The notes beneath the pieces were generated by a model. That model ran no database searches. It was not told where the DNA came from and saw nothing but the letters and a program-made list of their open reading frames with translations. Both the position numbers and the translations under genes were made by a program. Positions 33,462-42,210 of a stretch of DNA of 64,000 nt are shown one piece after another (positions within the stretch are counted from its first letter, which is position 1; every line of letters begins with the position of its first letter). The DNA lies in assembly GCF_035621495.1 (NCBI RefSeq), contig NZ_CP141821.1, positions 1,950,760 to 2,014,759 on the forward strand, given 5' to 3'. This DNA comes from Thermococcus sp. SY098 (GTDB lineage: Archaea; Methanobacteriota_B; Thermococci; Thermococcales; Thermococcaceae).

Positions 33462-35455
33462 AAAAAGTTATTGCCCTCGCTGGTAATCCAAACGTTGGTA
33501 AAACCACACTATTCAATGCCTTAACAGGACTGAGGCAGCATGTTGGCAACTGGCCTGGGGTTACAGTAGAGAAAAAAGAGGGAATAATGAAGTATAAAGG
33601 TAGAGAGTTTTTGGTTGTTGATCTCCCTGGAACGTACTCATTGACGGCTCATTCTGTTGATGAGCTTATAGCGAGAAATTTTATTCTAAATGGGAATGCT
33701 GATGTTATAGTTGATGTTGTAGACTCGTCATGTCTTATGCGAAATCTCTTTCTGACCATGGAAATCCTCGAAATGGGGGTCAAAAATATTGTAATTGCAC
33801 TCAATAAAATTGATCTGGCTGAGAAAAAGGGGATAACTTTTAATTTTAGGAAAATGGAGAAAGTGCTTGGTATCCCAGTAGTTCCAACAAATGCAAAGGA
33901 TGGAACTGGAATTGAGGAACTTAAGAGAAAAATAGTGGCTGTAGCTGATGGTAAAATTACCGTTAATCCTGTTGTTCCTGTTTATGATGATATCATCGAG
34001 AGAGAAATTTCCCATATAAGTGAGATACTAAAAGAAACAGCTTTAGCTGAAAGATACAACCTTAGATGGCTGGCTATAAAACTTTTGACGAGGGATGAAG
34101 AGGTCATAAAACTGGTTCTTTCACATCTTGGACATGAAAAGATGGATGAAATTCTGCACCATATAGGAGAGCTGGAGGAGCATTATAAAAAATCTCTTGA
34201 TATCATTATTGCTAATCAGAAATATGAGTTCATCGATAACTTAATTCATCAGTTTGTTACTCACTTTGCTGAGCAAAAAGAAACGTTAACCGATCAGCTT
34301 GACAGAATTCTGACGCACCCGGTTTATGGTATGCTATCCCTCCTTGCAATCTTTTATTTTCTCTTTAAGCTCGTCTTTACAGTTGGAACGCCACTTCAGG
34401 AAAGTTTAGACTCATTTTTTGGAGTGTTGGGTGATAACATTGGGAGATATATAGTTAATGACACTCTAAGAGGCCTGATTGTTGATGGGATAATTGGTGG
34501 TGTTGGCTCAGTTTTGAGCTTCTTTCCTCTGGTGTTCCTGCTCTTTGTTGCAATGTCTCTCCTTGAAGATTCTGGGTACATGGCAAGAGCGGCTGTTGTC
34601 ATGGAGAGAATAATGAGGAAGTTTAATTTGCCAGGGAAGAGCTTTATCCCAATGGTTTTGGCATTTGGATGTAATGTGCCTGCAGTTATGGCAACTCGAG
34701 CATTAGATGATGAGAGAGATAGAATTCTAACAATGATCATAAACCCTCTTGTGCCGTGCAGTGCAAGAATGGTGGTTATAACTTTTCTTGCTGGAGTCTT
34801 CTTTGAGAGGCATAAAGCCCTTGTTGCCATCAGCATTTATGCAATTTCTCTTGGATTAGCATTGATTTCAGCCCTTATACTGAGTAGATTCGTAATTAAG
34901 GGGGAAGAAAGCCCATTCATAATTGAGCTTCCTGACTACTTAATTCCTTCATGGAAGAGTGTAGTGATTCACTCGTGGGAGAGAAGTAAGGAATTTTTGA
35001 AAAAGGCAGGAACTGTGATTCTTGCTGGGGCAGTTGCAATATGGTATCTGAGCAATTATCCACAGCCTGTTGGTACTGGTTTAAGCTATGCCGAAATCAT
35101 TGGGCGGGCATTAGAACCCGTGACTAAACTAATGGGCCTTGACTGGAAAGCTGCTGTAAGCTTAATTTTTGGGATAATAGCAAAAGAAAATGTTATCGCT
35201 ACGTATGGTGTTATATATGGAATTGGGGGGAATGAAGAAGCATTGGGGGTCTTAATGAGGCAAGCAATGACACCACTGCAGGCGTTTGTTTTATCTCTTG
35301 TAACAACCCTTTACCTTCCCTGCATCGCTACAATTGCTGCAATAAGAGCTGAAGGGGGGACGAAGTGGGCTTTAGTTGCTTCGCTCTACAATCTTATATT
35401 AGCAACCGTGATTGGGATTCTTGTGTATCATCTGGGATTATTTATCTTGGGGTGA
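33458..35455 (+). CDS. feoB: FeoB ferrous iron permease
   Basis: 665 residues. The N-terminal G domain has GNPNVGKT at 9-16, DLPGTYSL and NKIDLAEKKG. A helical GDI region follows, then the membrane part with two Gate domains (FGCNVPAVMATRALDDERDR, with the transport cysteine). It imports Fe(II). It is coupled to feoA and followed 6 nt later by a FeoC-like gene. Confidence 0.95.
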   Translation: MKKVIALAGNPNVGKTTLFNALTGLRQHVGNWPGVTVEKKEGIMKYKGREFLVVDLPGTYSLTAHSVDELIARNFILNGNADVIVDVVDSSCLMRNLFLTMEILEMGVKNIVIALNKIDLAEKKGITFNFRKMEKVLGIPVVPTNAKDGTGIEELKRKIVAVADGKITVNPVVPVYDDIIEREISHISEILKETALAERYNLRWLAIKLLTRDEEVIKLVLSHLGHEKMDEILHHIGELEEHYKKSLDIIIANQKYEFIDNLIHQFVTHFAEQKETLTDQLDRILTHPVYGMLSLLAIFYFLFKLVFTVGTPLQESLDSFFGVLGDNIGRYIVNDTLRGLIVDGIIGGVGSVLSFFPLVFLLFVAMSLLEDSGYMARAAVVMERIMRKFNLPGKSFIPMVLAFGCNVPAVMATRALDDERDRILTMIINPLVPCSARMVVITFLAGVFFERHKALVAISIYAISLGLALISALILSRFVIKGEESPFIIELPDYLIPSWKSVVIHSWERSKEFLKKAGTVILAGAVAIWYLSNYPQPVGTGLSYAEIIGRALEPVTKLMGLDWKAAVSLIFGIIAKENVIATYGVIYGIGGNEEALGVLMRQAMTPLQAFVLSLVTTLYLPCIATIAAIRAEGGTKWALVASLYNLILATVIGILVYHLGLFILG

Positions 35456-35461
35456 AAGGTT

Positions 35462-35734
35462 GTGGTAAACATTGAAGAAGTCCTTGAGCTTATCAAAAGT
35501 GGGTATACAAATCCCAAAGAAATAGCAAGGGTTATGGGTATAAGTGTTGAGGAAGTTAGCGGAATAATAAAAATACTGGAAAGCTTAGGATATATCGAAA
35601 AAGTTGAGTTTGGAAGTTCTGTCTGTAGTAAGTGTCCAATGAAGAAGATATGCTCCGGCTCATGCATTCACTTTAAGGGACAGATTTACCAGATATCCGA
35701 GAAAAATTCATCCAATTCTTCAAAAACACCTTAG
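35462..35734 (+). CDS. FeoC-like winged-helix protein with a four-cysteine cluster
   Basis: 90 residues. A winged helix (about 1-45, NPKEIARVMGISVEEVSGIIK) is followed by C-x2-C-x5-C-x3-C (VCSKCPMKKICSGSC). This is like FeoC proteins that bind an iron-sulphur cluster and tune FeoB stability. The start is GTG. It probably senses iron or oxygen in the cytoplasm. Confidence 0.75.
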   Translation: MVNIEEVLELIKSGYTNPKEIARVMGISVEEVSGIIKILESLGYIEKVEFGSSVCSKCPMKKICSGSCIHFKGQIYQISEKNSSNSSKTP

Positions 35735-35741
35735 GCAGCAA

Positions 35742-35750
35742 AATATATAA
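35742..35750 (+). promoter_or_regulatory. TATA box of the nucleotidyltransferase gene
   Basis: AATATATAA lies about 37 nt upstream of ATG 35783, separating this gene from the feo operon. Confidence 0.5.
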
Positions 35751-35782
35751 GCGTTCGATCTTAATTATTATCGGTGGTGTTA

Positions 35783-37024
35783 ATGAAAGCTGTTATTCTT
35801 GCTGGAGGATTTGGAACAAGACTGAGGCCAATTTCATCAACAAGACCAAAACCAATGGTTCCCGTTCTCGGAAAGCCAAATTTGCAGTATCTCTTGGAAA
35901 ACTTGGAAAAGATAAAGGAGATTGACGAAATAATCCTGTCGGTTCACTATATGAGGGGAGAGATAAGGGAGTTTATAGAAGAGAAGATGAGCGATTATCC
36001 CAAAGACATAAGGTTCGTGAATGATCCGATGCCTCTTGAAACAGGAGGAGCATTAAAGAATGTTGAAGAGTATGTCAGTGATGAGTTCTTAGTAATTTAC
36101 GGAGATGTCTTCACGAACTTCAACTTTGCAGAACTCATTGAGTCTCATAAGAAAAACGATGGTCTTATAACAGTAGCTTTAACCAAGGTCTATGACCCAG
36201 AAAAATACGGTGTCGTAATAACTGATGAGGAAGGAAAAGTTGTAGAATTTGAAGAAAAACCAAAGAGACCAAAAACTAACTTAGTTGATGCTGGAATCTA
36301 TGTGGTTGATAAGGAAATTTTGAAGGAGATACCACGGAGAAAGGAAGTTTATTTTGAGAGGGAAATCCTTCCAAAGTTTGTCAGCCAAGGCTTAGTTTAT
36401 GGTCATAAAATGCCGAAGGAAAACTACTGGGTTGACCTCGGATCTCCAGAGGATTTGTTCTATGCCCATCAAATAGCTCTTGACGAAATTGCGAGGGAAG
36501 ATGGATACTTTACGATAAAAGAGGATGCAGAAGTTCCAGAGGACGTTGAAATTCAAGGCCCTGTATATATTGACAGTGGAGCAAAAGTAGGACATGGGGT
36601 AAAGATCAAAGCATACACATACATTGGACCAAACACAATAATTGAGGATAAAGCTTACTTAAAGAGATCAATCCTCATCGGGAGCGACATAATAAAAGAA
36701 AAGAGCGAAATTAAGGACTCAATTCTTGGAGAAGGAGTAGTAATAGGGAAGAATGTCATCCTCAAAGAGGGCGCAGTTGTTGGAGATTATGCAAAGATTT
36801 ACGACAATTTGGTGATTTATGGGGCGAAGATCCTCCCATGGAAGAAAGTTGAAGAGTACGAAGCATACATCAAGATAAAGCTCGATCCAACGAAAGTGAG
36901 ACCAGAGCTCACCCCAGACAGGTGTCCTCTTGGTCTGCCGGAGTGTATATACAAGAAGTTCAGAGCAATAGCTGGAGAAAAGCCACCCTGTGATGAATGC
37001 ATTGAAAACCAGTGGCTGTTCTGA
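35783..37024 (+). CDS. Sugar-phosphate nucleotidyltransferase with beta-helix and Cys-rich tail
   Basis: 413 residues. The N-terminal nucleotidyltransferase domain has LAGGFGTRLRP and VYGD-type motif IYGDVF, plus EEKPKRP. A left-handed beta-helix of hexapeptide repeats (about 255-355) follows. The C-terminal 40 residues carry C-x6-C-x14-C-x2-C, not part of either domain. It would make NDP-glucose or GDP-mannose for glycan or lipid synthesis. The Cys tail suggests a zinc or iron-sulphur site. Confidence 0.85.
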   Translation: MKAVILAGGFGTRLRPISSTRPKPMVPVLGKPNLQYLLENLEKIKEIDEIILSVHYMRGEIREFIEEKMSDYPKDIRFVNDPMPLETGGALKNVEEYVSDEFLVIYGDVFTNFNFAELIESHKKNDGLITVALTKVYDPEKYGVVITDEEGKVVEFEEKPKRPKTNLVDAGIYVVDKEILKEIPRRKEVYFEREILPKFVSQGLVYGHKMPKENYWVDLGSPEDLFYAHQIALDEIAREDGYFTIKEDAEVPEDVEIQGPVYIDSGAKVGHGVKIKAYTYIGPNTIIEDKAYLKRSILIGSDIIKEKSEIKDSILGEGVVIGKNVILKEGAVVGDYAKIYDNLVIYGAKILPWKKVEEYEAYIKIKLDPTKVRPELTPDRCPLGLPECIYKKFRAIAGEKPPCDECIENQWLF

Positions 37025-37043
37025 GTGTTCCATATTTTTATTT

Positions 37044-37850
37044 TTAATATCTCATTCTGGGATTATACTCGAGGATTATCTCGCCATTTTTAAATACCCT
37101 AATTACTCCGCTTTCCGAGAGTGTTATTGCTGTTGCTTTTGTTTTCTTTGAGATAGCTGCGGCTGCAAGATGCCTGCTCCCCAGCCCCGGAGGTAAGTGG
37201 ACATCAAGCTTTTTTGGGTCAACATCAAGATATCTGCCTGCTGCCACGATCCTTCCGGTGTTGCTGATTATAAATGCCCCGTCAAGGGTTGCAAATTCTT
37301 TTATAACACCCTTAATGTTCTTATCCAGCACATTCAGCTTATGCCCCCTGAAGGGGTTTGGGACTATCTGATGAGAGTACTTCAGAACATTTTTTGTGTC
37401 TCCGACCACAAATATTGTTCCAACAGGATATCCTTCCTTTCCCTCTAAGCTTAATTCCACTGCTATTTCAAGTAGCCTTTGAAGCACGGTTTGGGCTTCC
37501 TCAAAGAAACCCTTTGTAGTTGCTATGGTTCTTTTTACAGTTCTTATCCCGAGGGTATTTGGAGTGATGTAGAGGAATGTTTCTCCGTTAGATATAATGT
37601 TGTTCTCAACAAGAAATGCGGAAATGAGATTTACCACGTTCTTTATCCCTAAAGATAGCGGTAAGGGGATTTTTTTAATCCTTTCATCGGAGATATCAAA
37701 GTCCTTACCAACAAGTATAATGGGGACTTCAACTTCAGGTATTTTCCCTTCAAATGAGGGGGTTATCAGTACCAGTGCTTTAGCATCAATTTCTTTAATT
37801 ATCTCTAAGGCTTTATTGAGAAGAACTTTGGTGTATCCACTCTTCTTCAT
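37044..37850 (-). CDS. dacZ: Archaeal diadenylate cyclase (c-di-AMP synthase, DacZ type)
   Basis: 268 residues. The N-terminal part resembles the pyruvate-kinase-like domain of archaeal DacZ. The C-terminal DAC domain has LDGAFII (DGA motif) and GLGSRHLAAAAISKK (RHx motif), followed by TLSESG. It condenses two ATP to c-di-AMP, a signal tied to potassium and osmotic balance. ATG 37850 follows GACGGTGTAAAA, with a TATA-like ATTTATAAAT at 37883-37892. Confidence 0.85.
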   Translation of the reverse strand: MKKSGYTKVLLNKALEIIKEIDAKALVLITPSFEGKIPEVEVPIILVGKDFDISDERIKKIPLPLSLGIKNVVNLISAFLVENNIISNGETFLYITPNTLGIRTVKRTIATTKGFFEEAQTVLQRLLEIAVELSLEGKEGYPVGTIFVVGDTKNVLKYSHQIVPNPFRGHKLNVLDKNIKGVIKEFATLDGAFIISNTGRIVAAGRYLDVDPKKLDVHLPPGLGSRHLAAAAISKKTKATAITLSESGVIRVFKNGEIILEYNPRMRY

Positions 37851-38009
37851 TTTTACACCGTCTTATAGTATTACCGTTTGATATTTATAAATGTTGTTCG
37901 TTAAATCCTGATTCTAATAATGAAAAACGTTTAATACTTTGGATAACCTACAAATTAAGGGGTGTTAATAGTTAAAAATCATAAAAATGCGGTCTTCAGT
38001 GGTGGGAGT

Positions 38010-38543
38010 ATGAGAATTGTGGTGGGAATAACAGGAGCAAGTGGCGTAATTTACGGGCTCCGGCTTGTGGAAGTTTTGAGAAAGCTGGGGCATGATGTTA
38101 TTACAGTTGCGTCAGAAACAGGACTGGCAGTAATTCGTCATGAGGTTGGTATCAATTTTGAGCCAGATTACAGGGAAGACGAGCTGTTTGCACCAATTGC
38201 TTCCGGTTCATACAGATTTGATGCAGTTGTAATCGCCCCATGTTCTATGAAGACCCTAAGTGCTGTGGCAAATGGTTATGCTGACAATTTGATAACGAGA
38301 GTTGCTGATGTTGCATTGAAAGAGAGGAGAAAGCTGATCCTGCTTGTTAGGGAAACTCCATTGAACTTGATCCATATTCAAAATATGTTGAAAGTTACAC
38401 AAGCTGGTGCCATAGTTATGCCAGCATCTCCAGGATTTTACCATAATCCTAAAAAATTAGACGATATAATAAACTTTATAATTGGTAAAATCTTAGACAT
38501 TTTAGGTATCCCCTATGATTTATACAAGAGGTGGGGTGAATAA
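38010..38543 (+). CDS. ubiX: Flavin prenyltransferase UbiX
   Basis: 177 residues with the UbiX pattern [16 protein letters not shown], the S/C-rich [16 protein letters not shown] and [13 protein letters not shown]. It joins dimethylallyl phosphate to FMN, giving the cofactor for UbiD-type decarboxylases; no UbiD is in the window. ATG 38010 follows GGTGGGAGT; the upstream extension from 37962 is unsupported. It is the first gene of an operon with an Lrp-type regulator and a CYTH protein. Confidence 0.93.
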   Translation: MRIVVGITGASGVIYGLRLVEVLRKLGHDVITVASETGLAVIRHEVGINFEPDYREDELFAPIASGSYRFDAVVIAPCSMKTLSAVANGYADNLITRVADVALKERRKLILLVRETPLNLIHIQNMLKVTQAGAIVMPASPGFYHNPKKLDDIINFIIGKILDILGIPYDLYKRWGE

Positions 38544-38545
38544 AA

Positions 38546-39028
38546 GTGTTACAGTTAGATGATCTGGATAGGGCAATATTGAAGTTGCTCAAAGAGGATG
38601 CCAGGTTGACTATCTCTGAAATCAGTGAAAAGCTAAACAAGCCAGAATCCACTATACACTTCAGAATCAAGAAGCTTCAGGAAAGGGGCATAATAGGAAG
38701 ATATACAATTATCCTTGGAGAAACTCTTAGGCCCAAACATATTGCTTTCCTGATTTTAAGGGTTGAAAAACCTGTCATTGAGGATTTCCTTGAAAGATAT
38801 CTTGAATACATAACAAAGACCCTTGCAATGCTGCCAAATGTTCTCATGGTCGCTAAAAGCGAGGAAGACAAAATAATTGCCTTGGTTGGAGATGAGACTC
38901 AAGAAAAGCTCGAGAAGTTTATAGAGGACAATATAAAAACCATACCGACTCTGAAGGAGGTACTGGTGTTCCCAGTTAGAACGTTCAAGAAGGGTGGGGA
39001 AATTATTGGATTCCTTGCGGGGATTTGA
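38546..39028 (+). CDS. Lrp/AsnC-family transcriptional regulator
   Basis: 160 residues. The N-terminal HTH is LDDLDRAILKLLKEDARLTISEISEKL, then the family STIHFRIKKLQERGII and a C-terminal RAM-like ligand domain. It starts with GTG 3 nt after the UbiX stop and is immediately followed by the CYTH gene. Its targets are unknown. Confidence 0.9.
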   Translation: MLQLDDLDRAILKLLKEDARLTISEISEKLNKPESTIHFRIKKLQERGIIGRYTIILGETLRPKHIAFLILRVEKPVIEDFLERYLEYITKTLAMLPNVLMVAKSEEDKIIALVGDETQEKLEKFIEDNIKTIPTLKEVLVFPVRTFKKGGEIIGFLAGI

Positions 39029-39550
39029 ATGGAAATTGAGGTAAAATTTAGGGTTAACTTCGAGAACATCAGAAGAAAAATCGAAGACTTAGGGGCTAAA
39101 TTTGTAGGAGAGGAAGTTCAGGAGGATTTATATTTCGCCCTTCCATCAAAACAGCTTTTGAGGATTAGGAAAATTGTTAATCTGGACGAGGTCATCCTTG
39201 GATATAAGCAGATTAAAGATGAAAGGAACGAAGAATTTGACGAAATTGAAGTTAAAGTTGAGGATTTTGAAAAGATGAGAATTATTTTAAAGCGTTTGGG
39301 ATTTACGGAAGATGTTTGGGTTAGGAAGCATAGATTTGTGTACAAGCTTGGAGATATTACTTTTGAGCTTAATAAGGTTGAGGGACTGGGGGATTTCTTG
39401 GATATTGAGGTTATAGCCGAGGATGTCCAAGAGGCAAAAAGGAGAATTTGGGAAGTTGCAAACATGCTGGGGCTGAGAGAAGAAGATGTGGAGCAGAGAT
39501 TATATCAAGAAATGCTTAAAGAACCTCTCAAACATGTACAGAAAGAGTAA
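39029..39550 (+). CDS. CYTH-domain protein (CyaB/thiamine triphosphatase type)
   Basis: 173 residues starting with the diagnostic EIEVKFR and ending with strand-rich ELNKVEGLGDFLDIEV. CYTH enzymes bind triphosphates in a tunnel with divalent metals and act as adenylate cyclase 2, thiamine triphosphatase or tripolyphosphatase. Which one applies cannot be read from the sequence. The ATG abuts the stop of the regulator gene. Confidence 0.9.
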   Translation: MEIEVKFRVNFENIRRKIEDLGAKFVGEEVQEDLYFALPSKQLLRIRKIVNLDEVILGYKQIKDERNEEFDEIEVKVEDFEKMRIILKRLGFTEDVWVRKHRFVYKLGDITFELNKVEGLGDFLDIEVIAEDVQEAKRRIWEVANMLGLREEDVEQRLYQEMLKEPLKHVQKE

Positions 39551-39594
39551 AATATTATCACTTAATTTCATTATATTCTATATGGTGAGAAGAT

Positions 39595-40029
39595 ATGTGG
39601 ATTAGGAAGGGTCAAGGCTCTCTTGAGTATCTTTTTATTGTTGCTTTGGTGATCATCATTGTTGCTATTGGAGTTAGGTACCTTAAAGGGGCTGCCAAGG
39701 AGGTTCCCTATTATAATGAAATAACCTTAGATCCGGGGCTCTTTAACAACATAACTGCCGATTATGGAGATATAAAAGTTGAGGCATATTTAATAGATAA
39801 TGGTGATGGAACGTATAAAGTTGAGTACAAAATCTGGGCAATAAAAGTCCCTATAAGAAAAGCCCAGTTGGCACTAATATGCATGAATAAACCGCCTAAT
39901 GTGGCGGGGTATAAGGTAATAACGCATGAAGGTCTACTTACGCCGGTAAATTATTGGGCTAATTATTGGACTCCAATTCCGGAGGAATATTTCCCCTGTG
40001 AGATAAGATTCTATATTTGGAAAGAGTAA
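39595..40029 (+). CDS. Pilin-like protein with class III signal peptide
   Basis: 144 residues. The N terminus KGQGSLEYLFIVALVIIIVAIG is a class III (type IV pilin-like, FlaK/EppA-processed) signal: charged start, Q-G-x-x-x-E, then a hydrophobic helix. The rest is a small extracellular domain with two cysteines. It may be a pilus or surface-filament subunit. It precedes a secreted GH114-like gene by 10 nt. Confidence 0.75.
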   Translation: MWIRKGQGSLEYLFIVALVIIIVAIGVRYLKGAAKEVPYYNEITLDPGLFNNITADYGDIKVEAYLIDNGDGTYKVEYKIWAIKVPIRKAQLALICMNKPPNVAGYKVITHEGLLTPVNYWANYWTPIPEEYFPCEIRFYIWKE

Positions 40030-40039
40030 GTGATTTCAA

Positions 40040-40981
40040 ATGAAGAGATACTTAACATTTATAGTCTTTATCCTTATTTTCCTTCAGCCCCTTGTTTATG
40101 CAAGTTTTGCGGTTTATTATGGTGATGTATCCCCTTCCAATATAGGTGAACTCTCAAAGTTCAATCTTCTTATTCTTTCTCCTTTAGTGGGAGAAAATTA
40201 TATAAAAGAGCTGAAAGCCAAAAACGTAACCGTTGTGGGCTATTTAAGCTTAGCAACTATTGGCGGCTGGGAGCCTTGGGCTGAGGATGTTCCTGATAGT
40301 ATAATAATAGGACATTGGGAAACATGGAATGAGAAAGAGGTTGACTTTTCATCTCCACAGTGGATGGACATAGTTCTCAATGAAGCTGTCCCGTATATCC
40401 TCTCAAAAGGTTTTGATGGTGTCTTTTTGGACAATTTGGACTACGTTGATAAGTATCCCGAAAAGAGAGAAGCAATGGTTAAACTAATTAAAGCAATTCG
40501 TGAAAAATATCCGGATATAGTTATTGTAGCAAACAGGGGCTTTTCAATAACCAAAGAAATTGCCCCCTATGTTGATTATGTCCTCTTTGAGGATTTCATA
40601 ACATATTACGATTTCAATGACAATAAATACAAGATTTATCAAGATGGTGATCTGCAGTGGGTTCTTGCTCAGGCGGAAATGCTGAAGAAGCTGAAGGTTA
40701 AAGTTTTGGCTTTAAGCTATGTGGATTTAGATAATGAGAAGGAGGTAGAGGAATTTTCCAAAATCGTTTGCAAATATGCAGATGAGTACGGCTTTGAAGT
40801 TTATATGGCAGATATAACCCTTCAAAGAATTGGGTTTAACCCATGTGAGAACTTCACAAAAAGCCAAGTTGCTTCAAGCGAGGCAAAAATTGGGGAGGAA
40901 AATAAAAACATCTGCGGATCGGGATCAATTTTGCTGGTGATATTCCTTCCGCGCTCACTTAGAGAACTCATCTTGCGGTAG
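40040..40981 (+). CDS. Secreted GH114-like (endo-alpha-1,4-polygalactosaminidase type) protein
   Basis: 313 residues. A signal peptide (about 1-21) leads a TIM-barrel domain resembling GH114/TM1410: VGYLSLATIGGWEPW, GFDGVFLDNLDYVD (acidic), VIVANRGFSI and VDYVLFEDF. The C terminus ends CGSGSILLVIFLPRSLRELILR-like, a decayed form of the CGP-CTERM sorting signal. It may process a cell-surface polysaccharide. The end overlaps the convergent GTPase gene by 14 nt. Confidence 0.78.
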   Translation: MKRYLTFIVFILIFLQPLVYASFAVYYGDVSPSNIGELSKFNLLILSPLVGENYIKELKAKNVTVVGYLSLATIGGWEPWAEDVPDSIIIGHWETWNEKEVDFSSPQWMDIVLNEAVPYILSKGFDGVFLDNLDYVDKYPEKREAMVKLIKAIREKYPDIVIVANRGFSITKEIAPYVDYVLFEDFITYYDFNDNKYKIYQDGDLQWVLAQAEMLKKLKVKVLALSYVDLDNEKEVEEFSKIVCKYADEYGFEVYMADITLQRIGFNPCENFTKSQVASSEAKIGEENKNICGSGSILLVIFLPRSLRELILR

Positions 40982-42161
40982 CCACGATTTTTATAATATC
41001 GTTGAATTGAAGTTCATAATCTTCACCAACTCTTCTGTGCGTTCTTGCATTTACCGCATAGAGGAACGTCTTACCCAAATCGGTGTGCACTTTGAATGCT
41101 AAGTCTCTCGGTGTTGAACCTTTTTTCATTAAGAACACATGAGGCAAAACGTTTCCAAAGCTATCCGTAAGTTTATGCTCATCCTCAACGGGATAAACTG
41201 GAATCAACTGCAGTAATTCAAAAACAGCTTTATTGATGACCTCCTGAACTCCCGTTGAGCCAAATCTATCGAGAACTTTTTCTTTGATGAGTTCCAGTGC
41301 TCTCTGCTGCTTTGGGCTGAGAGGTTTTAAAATTTTGAAATTGCTTTGACCTGGAAGATAATCTATATAGCCTGCTTTTGCCGCCTTTCTGAGGGTTAAC
41401 TCTGCAGCAGCTGAAGTTGGCACGACAATGTAGTTTCTCTTCTTCCCCTCTTCAATAAGCCTCTTTATCTGCTCATCGCTTGCCATGTCTGCTTTGTTTG
41501 CAGCTATTATTATTGGCTTATTTATCCTTCTAAGTTCGCTGACAAAGTTATACAAATCTTCATCGCTCCATTTCGTTGGGTCGTTGCTTAAGTTCGTTTT
41601 GTGCAAAGCTTCGAGGATATCCTCCTCGCTGACTCCAATTCCAGTTAGCTGATCTGCAATGGCTCTTGCGAGATTTAGATGTTGAAGTTTAACCCTTTTA
41701 GCAAATTTTTCCCAGTTCTTCTTTAAAATTCCATATATCCAGTAGTTTATCTCCTTCTCCAGAAACTCAATATCTTCAACTGGGTCGTGATAATCTGTGG
41801 GCTGTCCTTCAGCATCGGTCTTTCCGCTTGCATCAACTATGTGAATCAGTGCTGATGCCATTCTTAAGTCATCTAAAAATTTGTTTCCCAGACCCCTACC
41901 TTCATGTGCACCGGGTACAAGTCCAGCCACATCAATCATTTTTATTGGAATTAGAGCAAGTCCATCTCTGTATTCGTAGTTCTGCGGATTTGGAGCACAG
42001 CCAAGCTCTCTGCATGGATGTTCTGCTATAACATAGCTAACTCCAACATTTGCTTCAATAGTGGTGAAGGGATAATTGGCTATTTGAACGTCAACTAAAG
42101 TTGCCGCAGAGAAAAAGGTTGATTTCCCGACATTTGGCTTTCCTACAACGCCGATTTCCAT
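40968..42161 (-). CDS. YchF/OLA1-type GTPase/ATPase with TGS domain
   Basis: 397 residues. G1 GKPNVGKST near residue 7, DVAGLVPGAHEGRGLGN (G3), NKADMAS (G4), and a C-terminal TGS domain. This archaeal branch of the Obg-related family binds ribosomes. The ATG follows GGTGATGAAAA. Confidence 0.92.
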   Translation of the reverse strand: MEIGVVGKPNVGKSTFFSAATLVDVQIANYPFTTIEANVGVSYVIAEHPCRELGCAPNPQNYEYRDGLALIPIKMIDVAGLVPGAHEGRGLGNKFLDDLRMASALIHIVDASGKTDAEGQPTDYHDPVEDIEFLEKEINYWIYGILKKNWEKFAKRVKLQHLNLARAIADQLTGIGVSEEDILEALHKTNLSNDPTKWSDEDLYNFVSELRRINKPIIIAANKADMASDEQIKRLIEEGKKRNYIVVPTSAAAELTLRKAAKAGYIDYLPGQSNFKILKPLSPKQQRALELIKEKVLDRFGSTGVQEVINKAVFELLQLIPVYPVEDEHKLTDSFGNVLPHVFLMKKGSTPRDLAFKVHTDLGKTFLYAVNARTHRRVGEDYELQFNDIIKIVATAR

Positions 42162-42210
42162 TTTTCATCACCACTCACTCTAAGCCAGTTTTGTCTTATA
42201 AAGTTGAGGA

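Noticed and set aside
37962-38009. Sixteen-residue N-terminal extension of UbiX
   Set aside because: No ribosome binding site for the earlier start, and the standard UbiX N terminus begins at ATG 38010.
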